DNA of 64,000 bases from Reticulitermes speratus (GCA_021186555.1 JAJKFL010000012.1:20161711-20225710), one strand, 5' to 3'. Counted from the stretch's first letter, positions 48,551 through 60,020 are shown. A program made the numbers and translations. Notes: generated by a model not told the origin, from the letters alone.

Positions 48551-49459
48551 TTTCACCGAAGTGCTGTAGCCGTGAGAAAGATTAGTAACCACGGTCACCG
48601 CAGGAAGCATGTTAACCAGAGTGGTAACAGTACAAACCATAGTTAATGACTGGTGGCGCTTCGTACCCTCGAACAAAGATTCAGAATACAAAGAACGCAT
48701 GTGGTAACTGTGCACTGTGCTATGGATTGCGCCTTGACAGTATGTTGTGATGTATACTGCACATACTGTACACATTTGTTCGCCGAGCGTGGGCTGTTCA
48801 ACATCCACCCAGTTTTAATCTGTCGTCGACGAAGGGGTATTACAGACGACTTTCAAAGATATATCAACATTATCTTTATAAATTCCATTGTAGCGAGTTT
48901 CCCAATTTTGGTCAGCGTTAGTATATTCGTAAGATTGTCTTCATAAGTGAGGAGTTTTCAGTCTGTGTTTTGAAGTCTTCAGGAATCTTGTCGAGAAGGC
49001 GACACACGGATTCACGGTGTGGTGCTGGTAGAAGCCTTCATGCGGTTGTAACATTACGCGTCATGCTGATCTGTGAGGGCGCTACACTGGACTGTTGTTT
49101 GCAAATCGAAGTCAAGATTTTGGGTCACCGCATCAGGACAATAAAGAATTAAAGAGCAGTCATACTTACGCATATTGTTGCTTTGTAAAGGTATAACATG
49201 AGAAACAGGAAGTAGATGGAATTGCGGTCATCTGCTTTTAATGGCGGTTACTGCATTGTAATTCTGACAACAGATGTTAGGTTATGTGCGATACTAAAAC
49301 ACAGCAGTTTCTGTAATTCTAAAGAGTGGTCGAGGCCTTAATACGCGTCTTGATGCTCAGTTATTCGTGTATTTTGTTATAAGTCTACGAGTGTTCCTAA
49401 AAGCCTTCCGGGTTAGAAATATCAGTATACACTTTTCCATGAGAGCGAAGTACGTTTCA

Positions 49460-49735
49460 CAGCCAGTGTAGCTCAGTCAATATAGTCACGGGGCTATGGG
49501 TTTAGGATGACTGGAGTATCAGGGCTGGATTCCTGATTCCCTTGTTTGCCCCTCCCACGTCCAGACCGGATCTTGGGCTCACCTAGCCTGCAATGGACAC
49601 GGGGCTCTTTCCCCCGGGGTTAAACGGTCGGGGTGTGAAGTTGACCGCTAATTTTTATCTACCGCCAATGTTCAAGAAAGAGTGAAGCTGTAATTTCACC
49701 CCCTCTTACGATTTAACGGACCGAACAGAACACCT
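49460..49735 (+). mobile_element. Family-B SINE, full length
   Basis: An A-box-like TAGCTCAGTC (49469) and a B-box-like GCTGGATTCCTG lie about 55 bp apart, giving a Pol III head. The body has 'ccagaccggatcttgggctcacctagcctgcaatggacacggggctctttcccccggggttaaacggtcggggtgtgaagttgacc' (in pieces) and the usual tail. CpGs are intact. Confidence 0.8.
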
Positions 49736-49794
49736 GGTGAGAAGGTGTTAGATATCAACTATCGCGGGAAAGAATACGGGGAGTTAAAATTATG

Positions 49795-50135
49795 ATCTTC
49801 TTACATGTGAAGTGTAGTTCTGAGTTTTTCACAGCTGTGTAATTGAGTATTTCGGTCTTCTGGGATGTGACGCTGCGTTCTTGGGCGAGTGGTTCCCGAC
49901 GTTTCGAAGGAACATGTCACCTTCATTCTGAAGGGTCAGATGGACCACTTGACATTTAATCTCCAAATCGACTGGACCGGCTCCGGGGCTATTTGCCCGG
50001 AGGTACAGCGGTCGATGCGTGACGCTGACTACTCATTCTATACCGTGCTGACGTTAAGAATGTTTGGAGCTATAACTCCACTCGCCCATGTGCCTTCATG
50101 GCGGACACAGGGACAACTTTACCTTTGCCTGTGGA
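49795..50135 (+). mobile_element. Family-P fragment followed by family-B SINE 3' half
   Basis: 'tcggtcttctgggatgtgacgctgcg', 'cgacgtttcgaaggaacatgtcaccttcat' (49855-49930) is a family-P arm and centre. From 49965, 'ggaccggctccggggc', 'gttaagaatgtttggagctataactccactcgcccatgtgccttcatggcg' is the SINE body and tail. Confidence 0.6.
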
Positions 50136-50257
50136 GTTCGAAGGCACCTTACCGTTTTAGAATCTCCGCCAATGGGCCCTATCCTGAGCAACTTCATTAC
50201 AAGTTTAAGTTAAAACCAACAAATGCACAAGATTATTAACAAGTATAAGATGTATTT

Positions 50258-50310
50258 ACAACCCCTACATGTGTTTCGGCAAACAAATTGCCATCCTTAG
50301 GGGGTATTAT
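50258..50310 (-). ncRNA. Degenerate hammerhead-like core, copy 5
   Basis: GAAAC, a stem II GGCAA/TTGCC and a GTA cleavage triplet are kept, but box 1 reads CTAAGGA instead of CTGANGA. Predicted inactive. Confidence 0.5.
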
Positions 50311-50484
50311 CCAGGAACGTCAAGTACTTATTGCATTCAAATACACAATAGTTGGTTTTACTGTATAAATATTTACGCCGCTCACACTGTTGAAATATAT
50401 AGATGCATAAAATTATAAAAGAAAAAATCAAGAACAATAATATATATCTGTATTTGATTGCAATAAGTACTTGAAGTTCTTTGA

Positions 50485-50538
50485 TAATACCCTCTGAGGA
50501 TGGCAATTGATTTGCCGAAACGTATGTAGGGGATGTAA
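50485..50538 (+). ncRNA. Hammerhead-like ribozyme core, copy 6
   Basis: CTGAGGA at 50494-50500 (allowed by CTGANGA), stem II GGCAA...TTGCC, GAAAC, stem III ACGT/ATGT, cleavage triplet GTA ending at 50528, and stem I from ACCCT with GGGGAT. The core is consensus apart from the usual extra T after box 1. Confidence 0.6.
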
Positions 50539-50744
50539 ATACATCTTATACCTGCTAATAATCTTGTGCATTTGTTGATTTTAACTTAAAATCACGATAA
50601 TAGCACGGTGCATACAACAAAATCAACTTCGTTACAGTCTACTCCTCCGTTCGCCATATCTCGATTACACAGTTAGTATTGTTTATTCTCCCACTCACAA
50701 TTTTCTCCCAAGTGGCTTCTTCCGTGGAATTCTTCGACTGAAAT

Positions 50745-51025
50745 GTGTATCGCTCGTCCCTTCCCATGCATAGTGTGTGCCCAGTTTATCCCCACCTCCG
50801 TTTGATGACTAAGTGCGAGTATTTGCTGAAGAACATTCATTACGAAACTCTTCGTTGTACATTTTGCCTAGCCCTAGCTTATGGAAAACCGAATCATATG
50901 TTTTTGCCTGGAACACAAGTGGATTGCAAATTCGGGTTAATCCTGACACAAAGGACCACAAAGTATGGATTGATTGATAATATCGCAATAGATGGAAATA
51001 AAAGTAAATATTCCTGTTCTTTTTA
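50745..51025 (+). other. Unexplained 93-codon open frame
   Basis: It encodes a Cys-containing peptide with no motif I recognise. No splice signals or neighbours argue for a gene. Recorded for completeness. Confidence 0.15.
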
Positions 51026-51579
51026 ACGCAAACAGGTGTTAACTGTATACTCGTATTTTGTTCCTTAGGTCTGCACTGCCTGTTCTACCGGCATTGCACG
51101 TGGTGTAACTAACAACAGTTGTTTAAATACGTTGTCATTCTGAAGTAGGAACCTGCGCGAGGGTATTAAGAACCTACTTGAGGGTACTGACAACTTGCCT
51201 GAGGGTATTAAGAACATGCGCGCGGGTAGTTCGGATCAAAATGCTCTGACCTGAGAAGGGAAAACCTAGAGAGGAGCTTCACAATGTTTACTGGTCACCA
51301 GCTGTTATCAAGTGATGAGACAGAGTAAGAAGGGCGAGGCGTATAACACGCATGTGAGAAATGAATACGAACGTTTGTACCGATTAAATCAAGCGGACAG
51401 AACATTTTGAAGACATCAGCGTATATTGGATTTTCTGGGATTAGTTACTAGCATTTATTTCTCTACAAATCTGTGAGTTATACCGACATGTCACGGTCGC
51501 CAGAGCCTTGTTTGTTCCTGGAGTGTACTACGTGAAGTTGTTCACACTAGGATAGTACATTACTCAAGGACTTGGAAAG

Positions 51580-51856
51580 TAAAGTTGTCCCTGTTCACGC
51601 CATGAAGGTATATAAGAGGAGTGGAGGTATAGATCCACTCATTCTTAACCTCGGTGCTAGATGAATGTGAGTGATCAACATCACGCCCCGGCCACTTTAC
51701 TCCCGGGGAAAGTGCCCCGGTTCCCATTGAATAGGCTGGGTGGGCCCCAGAGCCAGTCTGGACGTTTTGGAGAAGAGACAAATCTCTTGTCCCTGGCGGG
51801 ATTCGAACCTCGGACCGTCAGACTCAGCCTAATCTCTATGTCGACTACGCTTGGTT
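51580..51856 (-). mobile_element. Family-B SINE, full length, minus strand
   Basis: On the minus strand a perfect B box, GGTTCGAATCCCGCCAGGGA, is followed by 'acaagagatttgtctc', 'ccagactggctctggggcccacccagcctattcaatgggaaccggggcactttccccgggagtaaagtggccggggcgtgatgttgatc' (in pieces) and the tail 'gttaagaatgagtggatctatacctccactcctcttatataccttcatggcgtg'. It is the best copy for defining the consensus. Confidence 0.85.
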
Positions 51857-52039
51857 GACGAGCAAACTTGTGGAATGGAATTGGCTTCAAATTTTGAGTT
51901 CCGAAATTTGACTTGTTCTTTGAAAAATGTGTCTATATATCTTTTTTTGTGCAATGTAAAGTAATAATATGGCGGCTGTGCGAATGTGTTTTTTATTTTT
52001 TAATATTATACATCCCCGTTGGTATGCAGACACAGAAGT

Positions 52040-52095
52040 ATATTTACATGGCCTGATGATGGCTCTTTGAGCTGAAACCGGTAGCCTAATTACGT
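52040..52095 (+). ncRNA. Hammerhead-like ribozyme core, copy 7
   Basis: CTGATGA at 52053-52059, stem II GGCTC/GAGCT around TTT, GAAAC, stem III ACC/GGT, cleavage triplet GTA ending at 52083, and stem I GGC/GCC. It is the most compact and cleanest single copy. The usual outer segment is only weakly visible (AAGTGTTGGTTAAG). Confidence 0.6.
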
Positions 52096-52099
52096 ATTG

Positions 52100-53900
52100 T
52101 AAGTGAAGTGTTGGTTAAGACTGTACGATGGACAGGAGTAAATATTCCTTTGCGAATGTATCCTTTTAGCTTTCGGTGTGTTGGAGATGACGAATGAACT
52201 ACTGGAGCTAGGCAAATGCACAAATGGAGCGTAAACGTCCCTACGTTGTGTATGACTAAGTCGACAACAACGAACATGGTGACGTTGCAAAGTTTGAATG
52301 TCATACGACAAATTTAACTTTAGCAGAATTTGTACTTAAGTGAAGAGTCATTCACAGAGGAGAAATTAAATACCAATAATATTAATATTAGCTCTGTAGG
52401 AATATGGATCTCTGCAATGTACTTACAACTGTGCTTTATGAGTTCTGCTACGAAATGCCGGTTTACCTGAGGGGCGCTCGAGCATCAGTGATAGTTCGCG
52501 TCTCCATTTGTTTTATAATGAACTGCATTTAATTAGGCGTCCCGTAGGTAAGTGGAACGTTTCCGTTTACTGACTGGTTAACGCCCTTCATAGAAGGTGC
52601 CAGTACAATGGCCAGAGTGTCTTCATTGTCTGCAGGGAGTCAAAGACCCAACTTGCACGTAGATCTGTTTAATTGTTTAATATTACTTGCTGCACGCCCT
52701 TCGGTTGTTTAGGTTGGTCATTCATGTGACTATGTTCGATTCTAGTTTCGGTGATACCAGTCGTACCTGTTCCATCTGTTGTATTATCGAAACTTATTCT
52801 GGTTGATTTTATTAGTCGCGTTCGCGTAGTCGCAAAAAGCGCTTACTAACTTCGTCATATCCGTCCATCTGTCCGTATGTGTCACCGTAGCTCTCACTGG
52901 ATGGATTTCCATGAAATTCGATAATGAGGACTTCTATGAAAATCCAGTTTGATTAAAATCGGACAAAAATACCGGGCACTTTACGTGAAGACCTAAATAG
53001 GCTTTATGTTGCTGGCAACATTAAATCACCATAAAACGCCCTCTTCAAGTGGAGTGGTATCAGGCTGTTACAATAGCTGAGGAGGCGTGAACGTTACGCG
53101 AAAGCGCCACACTGTTACGTTATACGTACATTGCCTGTCTTGTTCCAAGCACTAGCATCTACTGCTTTTGAGTTTTCGCGGTCTCAGCGGCTACATTTAT
53201 AATCGCAAGGAATGATGAACCGAGGACTCTACATCAGACTTGAATCTGCTGTAACTGTAATTTTATCTCAACTGCTGAGTAACGGGTTTGCGACTTCTAT
53301 AAAAATACAGTTCTGTTACTATTTAGTAAACCATCATCACCTCTTCAAAGTGTGTCGGCTGCTACTGGAGCTACACAGCTTCAGTGGAACCCAGTTAACA
53401 CGACGACTCTGATATATCACGTATTGGCCTTCGATCACTGTGGCGTCGCCTGTCAGCAGAGCAACCTTTGACATCCGGCGCACACATACCGAAGACGGCA
53501 GGTCCGGTAGAATATTTTGGTCTCAGGTGCAGGAGGCCGACACGTCTTAAGTTGATGTGCGCGGTACCTCAGTCCCACTCGCCCTCGGGGTTCGTGTTGG
53601 GCCTAGCCGTGATCATGTCACTCGTGGTGACCGTGCCTACCGACATTGACGTCAAGATTACGAGACTGGAGATTTATAACCAGATGGTAAACATGTAAAA
53701 TGCAGGTCTACACTTAAATGTGCTCTCAACTCTGAGATAGTCCACGGAAATAAAGCTGTCTATTGAACTGACCAATTAACAGTAGAGTGGAGTGTGCCTT
53801 TAAGGTATATGCCTGTGTTAAATTGACATGCAGCTGTTGTCTGTTAACTTATATTATATGGAATTTGTCAGAACGATGTATTGTATGGATAACGCAGTGT
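52100..53900. other. No confirmed gene; possible old repeat
   Basis: A 76-codon frame at 53468-53698 (LGLAVIMSLVVTVPTDIDVK) and a 66-codon frame at 53212 are the longest and match nothing I know. The stretch 52900-52990 (bias to 'ggatttccatgaaattcgataatga') resembles common insect repeat text. Confidence 0.35.
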
Positions 53901-53949
53901 ATTAAATATTCACTGGTAAGTGATCCCTTTTCCAAAGAGATCACTTACC

Positions 53950-54118
53950 AGTCTCCTATTAAGTGGGTACCGGGGGCTCTTACCTCTGGGATAAATTCGC
54001 CGGGGCGTGAATCTCATCCCTCACCTATGTATAGTGCCGAGGTTAGTGAGTGGAAGTATACCTTCATTTTCCCATATGCCTTCCTGGCGTGTACGGCAGG
54101 AACAACGTCGCCTTTGCT
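53950..54118 (+). mobile_element. Family-B SINE, 3' two-thirds
   Basis: 'cctattaagtgggtaccgggggctct', 'cgccggggcgtgaatctcatccctcacc', 'gaggttagtgagtggaagtatacc' and 'tatgccttcctggcgtgtacggcaggaacaac' are in family order. A short inverted repeat 'gtaagtgatccctttt/agagatcacttac' lies just upstream. Confidence 0.7.
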
Positions 54119-54813
54119 TTGAAATAACCCTAAATATTTCTATGTGTGGCATGTTTAGCATATGCTTCGGAGTAATGAAGCACTGCATTAAAATAAGAAG
54201 AGAAATCTGCTTCCAGCGCAGTCTGAACATAGTCAAGACTTTCTTGTGTTGTTCAAGCGGCAAGAAGTGTGTGTTTGGAAGACCGTTGTTTGTTTAATAT
54301 ACAAGATCGGAAATACTTGCATGGCCTCCATTTCGTTTAATTATCTCGAAAGCCATAAGCCGTGCGGAGAAATTTGTTTGATATAAAATATGCTTCATTC
54401 ATCTTGACGACTTATGTTCGAAACCGTTTCCTCTCCAGTTAGTATTAGGCCAGTTACGATTGCGGTGCCCACACAAGTCGATATCAAATGTCCTTAAATT
54501 TGTCTGATCTATGTAAACATAACTGAAACTTCTGGAGTTGCATGCTGACGGACAGACTGACGGAGCGATTTTAGTAATCATGTGGTGGGGATGCGCTCGG
54601 CCTGAAAAAAATGAATTTGTTGATTTAGGAAATAATACCGTGAAGCTGCACAATCTTATCCTGCGTCTTTGTCGTAGAGCAACATAAGAAACAACGTTCA
54701 AAGCTTCCCGCCATTGTAATATATGAACCACAGTCTCGCAACTGAATAATCTGGTGAATAATCTTCTATCCTGAAAATCGCGGCAGCAAGTTCCTCCGAA
54801 ATCTTGTTACATG

Positions 54814-55106
54814 TCTACATGGTTATACACAGTCACGTCCCAGAGGACAATAGTCTACATGGTTACACACAGTCACGTCCCAGAGGACAGTAGTCTACAT
54901 GGTTATACACAGTCACGTCCCGGAGGACAGTAGTTTACATGGTTACACGCAGTCACGTCCCAGAGGACAGTCGTTACATGGTTATACACAGTCACGTCCC
55001 AGAGGACAGTCGTCTACATGGTTATACACAGTCACGTCCCAGAGGACAGTAGTCTACATGGTTACACACAGTCACGTCCCAGAGGACAGTAGTCTACATG
55101 GTTATA
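54814..55106. repeat. Minisatellite, 40-bp unit, about 7.3 copies
   Basis: The unit begins TCTACATGGTTAYACACAGT and ends CCCAGAGGACAGTAG. Copies differ at one to three bases; one is shortened by about 2 bp. An open frame across it (54899-55177) is a repeat artefact. Confidence 0.9.
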
Positions 55107-55179
55107 GTGTTAAGCTTCGTGTGAATAGTTGGTACGGTAACAGTAACGGTATGCCTATTAACGCTATGACGGCATAGGG

Positions 55180-55400
55180 GGAATGGAGATAATAGCTCCA
55201 CTCATTCTTAACATCAGCACTAGATGCTGAGTGGCCAGCTTCACGTCACAGCTGCTTGATCCCCCGAGTTCATTTAGTAGGAAGCTGGGTGGTCCTCAGA
55301 GCCTACCTGAACGCTTTGGAATAGAGAAAAATGTCTTGCCTGTGTCGGGAATCGAATTACGATTCCTCGGCCGCACAGCACCTAACCTAGACACTATGCC
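55180..55400 (-). mobile_element. Family-B SINE, minus strand
   Basis: On the minus strand 'aatcgtaattcgattcccgacacaggcaagac', then '...ggctctgaggaccacccagcttcc', 'gtgacgtgaagctggccactcagcatctagtgctgatgttaagaatgagtggagctattatctcc' follow in family order. Confidence 0.65.
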
Positions 55401-55439
55401 CAGTGAGCTTATGCGGCTCCGAGAAACAATAAACAGACA

Positions 55440-56195
55440 AATATAAGGTGTTTAAACGGTGTAACTTGTGTAATGGGGCCGAGCTGTAAGATCGGGGAAA
55501 CTAAACGGGCTGCTGATGTACGTAGTAACTTATCTGAACATCGTATACAACAGCTATAACTTGACTTTCTTTAATAACGCCCTGGTTTTCACTAAACTGA
55601 CGACTCCGTCAGCAAGTGGAGAAAGGCAGGGCATTTTTGAAGAACTGACAGTTCAGTGCAGTGACCAGTAGGTCAGTAACACTTTCTTACTGTCCGCCGC
55701 TGACCTTGACTATGACCCGAGATTTCAAACTGGATTTTGCTACAGAAGCGTAGTGGACGTGTTGTTAAGCGTTCAGTTTGAGACGTAAACGTGACCTCAT
55801 TCTGCAAGGTTAAGTGCTGGCGAGCCCTATCTTCCAACAAGTGAACTTCACCTTGACTTTACTCCTCTGTGCGCTGGCTGTGTTTTCGTGTTCGTCTCAA
55901 ATCATAATTGAAGAAGCAAGTGAAGGAATGAGACACAAGTGGCAGTAGCACCCTTCATTTATGCCAGTGAGACACTGACGCTGAGTAAAGAAGATCAGAA
56001 TAATATACTTACTGTCGCTAGCCGCGGTATTGTGAGGCGCTGTGTTAATTCTTCAGTTCCGTCTGACGGATGCCCGTAATAATAATGTCGGCTGAGCTCC
56101 AATCGTGCTGAAAACCTTTATCTCGGGGAATATGCGGGATTAATTTACATAAAAGTAATGGTGACAAGTACTTGACTGTATTGGCAGTAAGGTAA
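55440..56195. other. No gene seen
   Basis: Unbiased-CpG sequence without splice-bounded frames or recognised repeats. Confidence 0.4.
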
Positions 56196-56199
56196 TTGT

Positions 56200-56316
56200 A
56201 TGAGATCTTCGCTCTTCTGGGATGTTACGCTGTGCAGACCGATAGGTTGTCTCGAAACTTCGGTTACCTACTAACAATCTACGCTGCATATCATCCCAGA
56301 GGAGTGAAGATCTCAT
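56200..56316. mobile_element. Palindromic element, family P (117 bp)
   Basis: ATGAGATCTTCGCTCTTCTG at the left faces 'gaggagtgaagatctcat' at the right. The arms include 'gggatgttacgctg' and its complement with some mismatches. It is followed by 'ttacaccgcggaagcctgacatc', the flank seen at the other copies. Confidence 0.7.
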
Positions 56317-56604
56317 TTACACCGCGGAAGCCTGACATCACGCAATCGTAATTGTATATTATCTCTCTGTGCTTGAGACGCCATTTCCACAACTGTGGTG
56401 TCAGCGACACTGCTGGCAAGGCTTCAGCATATTACCTGCCTGAATACGCTGCTGTTGAATACCGCTCGTGAACTAAAAACACAGGAACGGGGACTAAACG
56501 AATTCAGGGAGGTAATGTGTTCAAGTTTTTAAATTGCGCTACTTGCCACCAGTGGCGCTGACACCGCAGTTGTAGAAAATGGCGTCCCAAGTGCGGAGAG
56601 CTAA

Positions 56605-57560
56605 GTGTCTCCTCTCGTATCATGAATCGAAATCTGTGGTTACGGAGCAAGGCAGATGTCTTTCATCTTCACCAACGAAAATATCCGTCTGCAACTGGTA
56701 AAGTTGTTCAAAGCCGTGTCTGTAAGGGAAAAGTCTCGGTAAACGACATTGTGATAAAGTTCGAACCTCTTCTTTTCGCAGTTCAAGAAAATCAACAAGA
56801 CAAGCAGCCTGCCAATTAAGCACGCCAAAATCTATTGTGCACAAAATTCTACGAATTAATTTGGGATTTAAAAGTTATAAGTAGGCTAACAGCATGTAAC
56901 GACCCAAAACAAAGAAGTTTGTTACACATTTGGCTGTGACATTCTTTCAGAACTTAAAGACAACAAACAAACTTTCTAAAGCCAAAATTGCGTTTAGTGA
57001 CGAAGCAATTTTCCATCTGTCCGGACATGTTAGCCGACGTGACGTTAGAATTTGGAGGAGCAATAGTACGCATGCAGTGATTGAAGGCACAAGGAACAGT
57101 CCTAAGTTCAGTGTCTCTTTACTCTATCCAAACAATACGTGTTCGGGCTTTTCTGTTTTGCCGAACGGGTTGTGACTGGTGTAGTGTATTTAGGCATGTT
57201 TGAGGATTTCTCATCCAATTTTGAAAGAAGAAGATCTTAGCGACATTTTATTCCAGCAAGACGGAGCAGAGCACCTGTTCATTTTTACATTGCAATGGAG
57301 GACTTCGGATCGGAAGTTCCACAGAAAAGGATCCACAGAGGCGGCCTTCACTTGGCCACCGCGTTTCCCTGACCTTACACCACTTGATTTCTTGTGAGGG
57401 TACATAGAGTGCCTGTTGACGTCACACCATTGCCTATCAATTTGCCGGAACACGCTGGGAGGTTACGAGCTTCTGCGGTTACAGTTGCACCCGCCATGTT
57501 TATAGATTTGTGAATTGAACTTGAATACAGATATGATACGTGTTGGGCTATTCACAGTGC
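56605..57560 (+). pseudogene. Decayed Tc1/mariner-superfamily element
   Basis: The N-terminal part reads RRAKCLLSYHESKSVVTEQG in one frame and SSRKSTRQAACQL in another, as in the helix-turn-helix region. The catalytic part reads KIAFSDEAIFHLSGHVSRRD and VRIWRSN (first Asp in FSDEA). Then comes DILFQQDGAEHLF (second Asp) and FTWPPRFPDLTPLDFL (third Asp). Several stops and shifts separate the blocks. A widespread insect element type; not a host gene. Confidence 0.8.
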
Positions 57561-57569
57561 CCTTATTGA

Positions 57570-58110
57570 ACATCTGTAAACTGTTGAGTGTAGGTCACAA
57601 AAACTTGATCATGTAACCTAAGAAAATACGTTTAGTTTTCATTACTTCGCTTCTTACTCCTTGAACAGTATACGAGTACACTAAACTTGTCTACATTTCG
57701 TGTGTTCATCGTGTATGTAAGTCTAACGTGTTTCAGGGAACTTGTGGCTCATTACATAGCTTCCATTCAGCGCTAACACAACAGAACGGCACAGCCGTAC
57801 TGAATGTTGCCATGAACAGAAGGGTTCCTGCACCGTCTGGGTTCCGAACAGGGCAGTACGTGGGTGTACTTGGCTTATGATTCGGGCTTAGCACCAAGAC
57901 TTGCTTATAGCGGCAGTGAGAAGGGTCCAGCCAACTTTTTTTTTTTAAGTTTCTCGTAGGGAGACGCAAGTTGGAAGTCGCGCGGAAACAACAAAGATGA
58001 TGGGACAGGAGTTTAATAAATTTGCAGGACTTTAACAACCAAGAAGAAGAAGAACTGCGGTCGTGATGACAGCAGACTTAGCAGATCTATCAATGTGGAT
58101 CTTGTGGTAA
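57570..58110. other. No gene seen
   Basis: A 101-codon minus-strand frame at 57733-58038 has no support from splice signals or recognised motifs. Confidence 0.35.
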
Positions 58111-58117
58111 CTGTGGG

Positions 58118-58895
58118 GACGAGGTGGCAGATGTTAGCATGCAAAGAGGATGAGTTGGCAGATATTAGCATGCAAAGAGGATGAGTTGGCAGATGTTAGC
58201 ATGCAAAGAGGACGAGGTGGCAGATGTTAGCATGCAAAGAGGATGAGTTGGCAGATGTTAACATGCAAAGAGGATGAGTTGGCAGATGTTAGCATGCAAA
58301 GAGGACGAGTTGGCAGATGTTAGCATGCAAAGAGGATGAGTTGGCAGATGTTAGCATGCAAAGAGGACGAGTTGGCAGATGTTAGCATGCAAAGAGGATG
58401 AGTTGGCAGATATTAGCTTGCAAAGAGGACGAGTTGGCAGATGTTAGCATGCGAAGAAGACGAGTTGGCAGATGTTAGCATGCAAAGAGGACGAGTTGGC
58501 AGATGTTAGCATGTAAAGAGGATGAATTGGCAGATATTAGCTTGCAAAGAGGACGAGTTGGCAGATGTTAGCATGCGAAGAGGACGAGTTGGCAGATGTT
58601 AGCATGCAAAGAGGATGAGTTGGCAGATATTAGCTTGCAAAGAAGACGAGTTGGCAGATGTTAGCGTGCAAAGAGGATGAGTTGGCAGATATCAGCTTGC
58701 AAAGAGGACGAGTTGGCAGATGTTAGCACGCGAAGAGGACGAGTTGGCAGATGTTAGCATGCAAAGAGGGCGAGTTGGCAGATGTTAGCATGCGAAGAGG
58801 ACGAGTTGGCAGATGTTAGCATGCGAAGAGGACGAGTTGGCAGATGTTAGCATGCGAAGAGGACGAGTTGGCAGATGTTAGCATGCGAAGAGGAC
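58118..58895. repeat. Minisatellite, 31-bp unit, about 25 copies
   Basis: Unit GAGTTGGCAGATGTTAGCAT plus GCAAAGAGGAC. Variant positions (ATGAG/ACGAG, GATGTTAGCATG/GATATTAGCTTG, GCAAAG/GCGAAG) recur in ordered groups, so a higher-order pattern exists. The unit length is not a multiple of 3, so no protein repeat. Confidence 0.9.
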
Positions 58896-58909
58896 GCATT
58901 AAGAAGACG

Positions 58910-59880
58910 AAAGAGTTTAATATAGGATGTTGTAGAAGACGCATGAAAACTGTAGACGGTGCCATTAAATAAGTGAAGACTTGAGAGCCGTATTTGTTTC
59001 AGCATCAGTACAAGGACCGATCTGTGAAGCTTTCAGAAAGTATAATGTCAGTCCGTAACAGTGTGAATAATGCACTGGAATTGTCACATTTATTTAATTA
59101 TTTATGTTCGTTACCAGCTCCACTGTATGCAGTGTTGTATTTGGGGGTAAGTAGACGTGATGTGTTCTTCCCAGAACTTCTTGTTGCCAATACAGCATTG
59201 TCTCTGTACTGTACTTCAACAAGTGAATATTGACAGACGCCCGTACTGTTCGTAACATGGACACATTGCTAAGGTACGAGTTTTGTCAGTCATGCTTTTT
59301 ACACACAGTTTACTTCCACAAAAATTCTCGGCCCATGCGAAGGTTTCCATGACTGAGGTTTCTTATGGTTTTTTCTCAGTTCCTCTAAACCAATTCCAGG
59401 ATAGTGCCTCAAATTATGTTACGATTATTTATTTCCACGCCCTTTTGAGTTACTTTTGCCCTAATCATCCATTTATTCAGTGAAATATACTCTGAGGTAT
59501 TGTCAGTGTGATGAAATATATGAACGAAAAATTGTGAACACATTTTCGATATTCGTTGAACTGAATTTTCATGTGGTGCAGTTGGATGTAGGGTATTGAA
59601 TAGCAAAGTTACTCAATATAAGCAGAGCTATCAAAAATTAACTGTCAAACAGGACTATTTATTGTTAAAAAACACAATTACAGCTACATTTTTTTAGCAT
59701 CATTGAAACGATCTTCAGACTGTTTTCAATAATACAGAAAAAAACATAAATTTAATGCAAAGTGAAGTGGAGTCCTGTTTAATTATGCGACACGCATTGG
59801 CGTGATAGGTCTGAGGGCAGCCAGTCTGTGTGGTCACGTCACGAAAACACATTTTTATTTTTAATAGGTCACATAGCATC
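58910..59880. other. No confirmed gene
   Basis: A frame at 58994-59233 (79 codons) begins just after a TTGTTTCAG acceptor-like sequence and encodes a peptide with NYLCSLPAPLYAVLYLGV. Homology is not recognised. The rest is AT-rich. Confidence 0.3.
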
Positions 59881-59903
59881 CTGTTCTTGCAGAAAACAGT
59901 AAA

Positions 59904-60020
59904 ATGGACGACTTAGAATTGGAGGTGCGAATGACCCGTGGCTGTCTGCCGTTCTTGCATTCGGACGACTTCCAATGCGTCGAGTACAACACGAAGGTTA
60001 TCGGTGGGAGGGAACAGAGT
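59904..60020 (+). CDS. Possible coding exon, unrecognised
   Basis: Just after TTCTTGCAG, ATG at 59904 opens MDDLELEVRMTRGCLPFLHS and DDFQCVEYNTKVIGG, with C-ending codons unlike nearby chance frames. Possible donors are GTGGGA (60006) or GTACAG (60027). No known domain. See the companion segment at 60225. Confidence 0.3.

Larger units (their letters stand above)
50189..50636. mobile_element. Palindromic hammerhead-bearing retroelement, 13-bp TSD
   Basis: CAACTTCATTACA (50189-50201) and CAACTTCGTTACA (50624-50636) differ at one base and bound 422 bp. Inside, arms with GTGCATTTGTTG flank two inverted hammerhead-like cores (minus at 50258-50310, plus at 50485-50538). The right end has 'agcacggtgcatacaac', the family terminus. 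No coding capacity. The arrangement repeats that at 438-2471. Confidence 0.75.

Noticed and set aside
53468-53698. Frame ending LVVTVPTDIDVKITRLEIYN
   Set aside because: Looks protein-like but no neighbours, signals or known homologue; could be a repeat-derived frame.
54899-55177. Open frame with repeated SHVPEDSS/SRPRGQ peptides
   Set aside because: It simply translates the 40-bp minisatellite; no start context, no splice signals, and a shortened unit switches the frame.
58118-58895. CRISPR-like array
   Set aside because: Units are contiguous 31-bp tandem repeats without unique spacers, in eukaryotic DNA.
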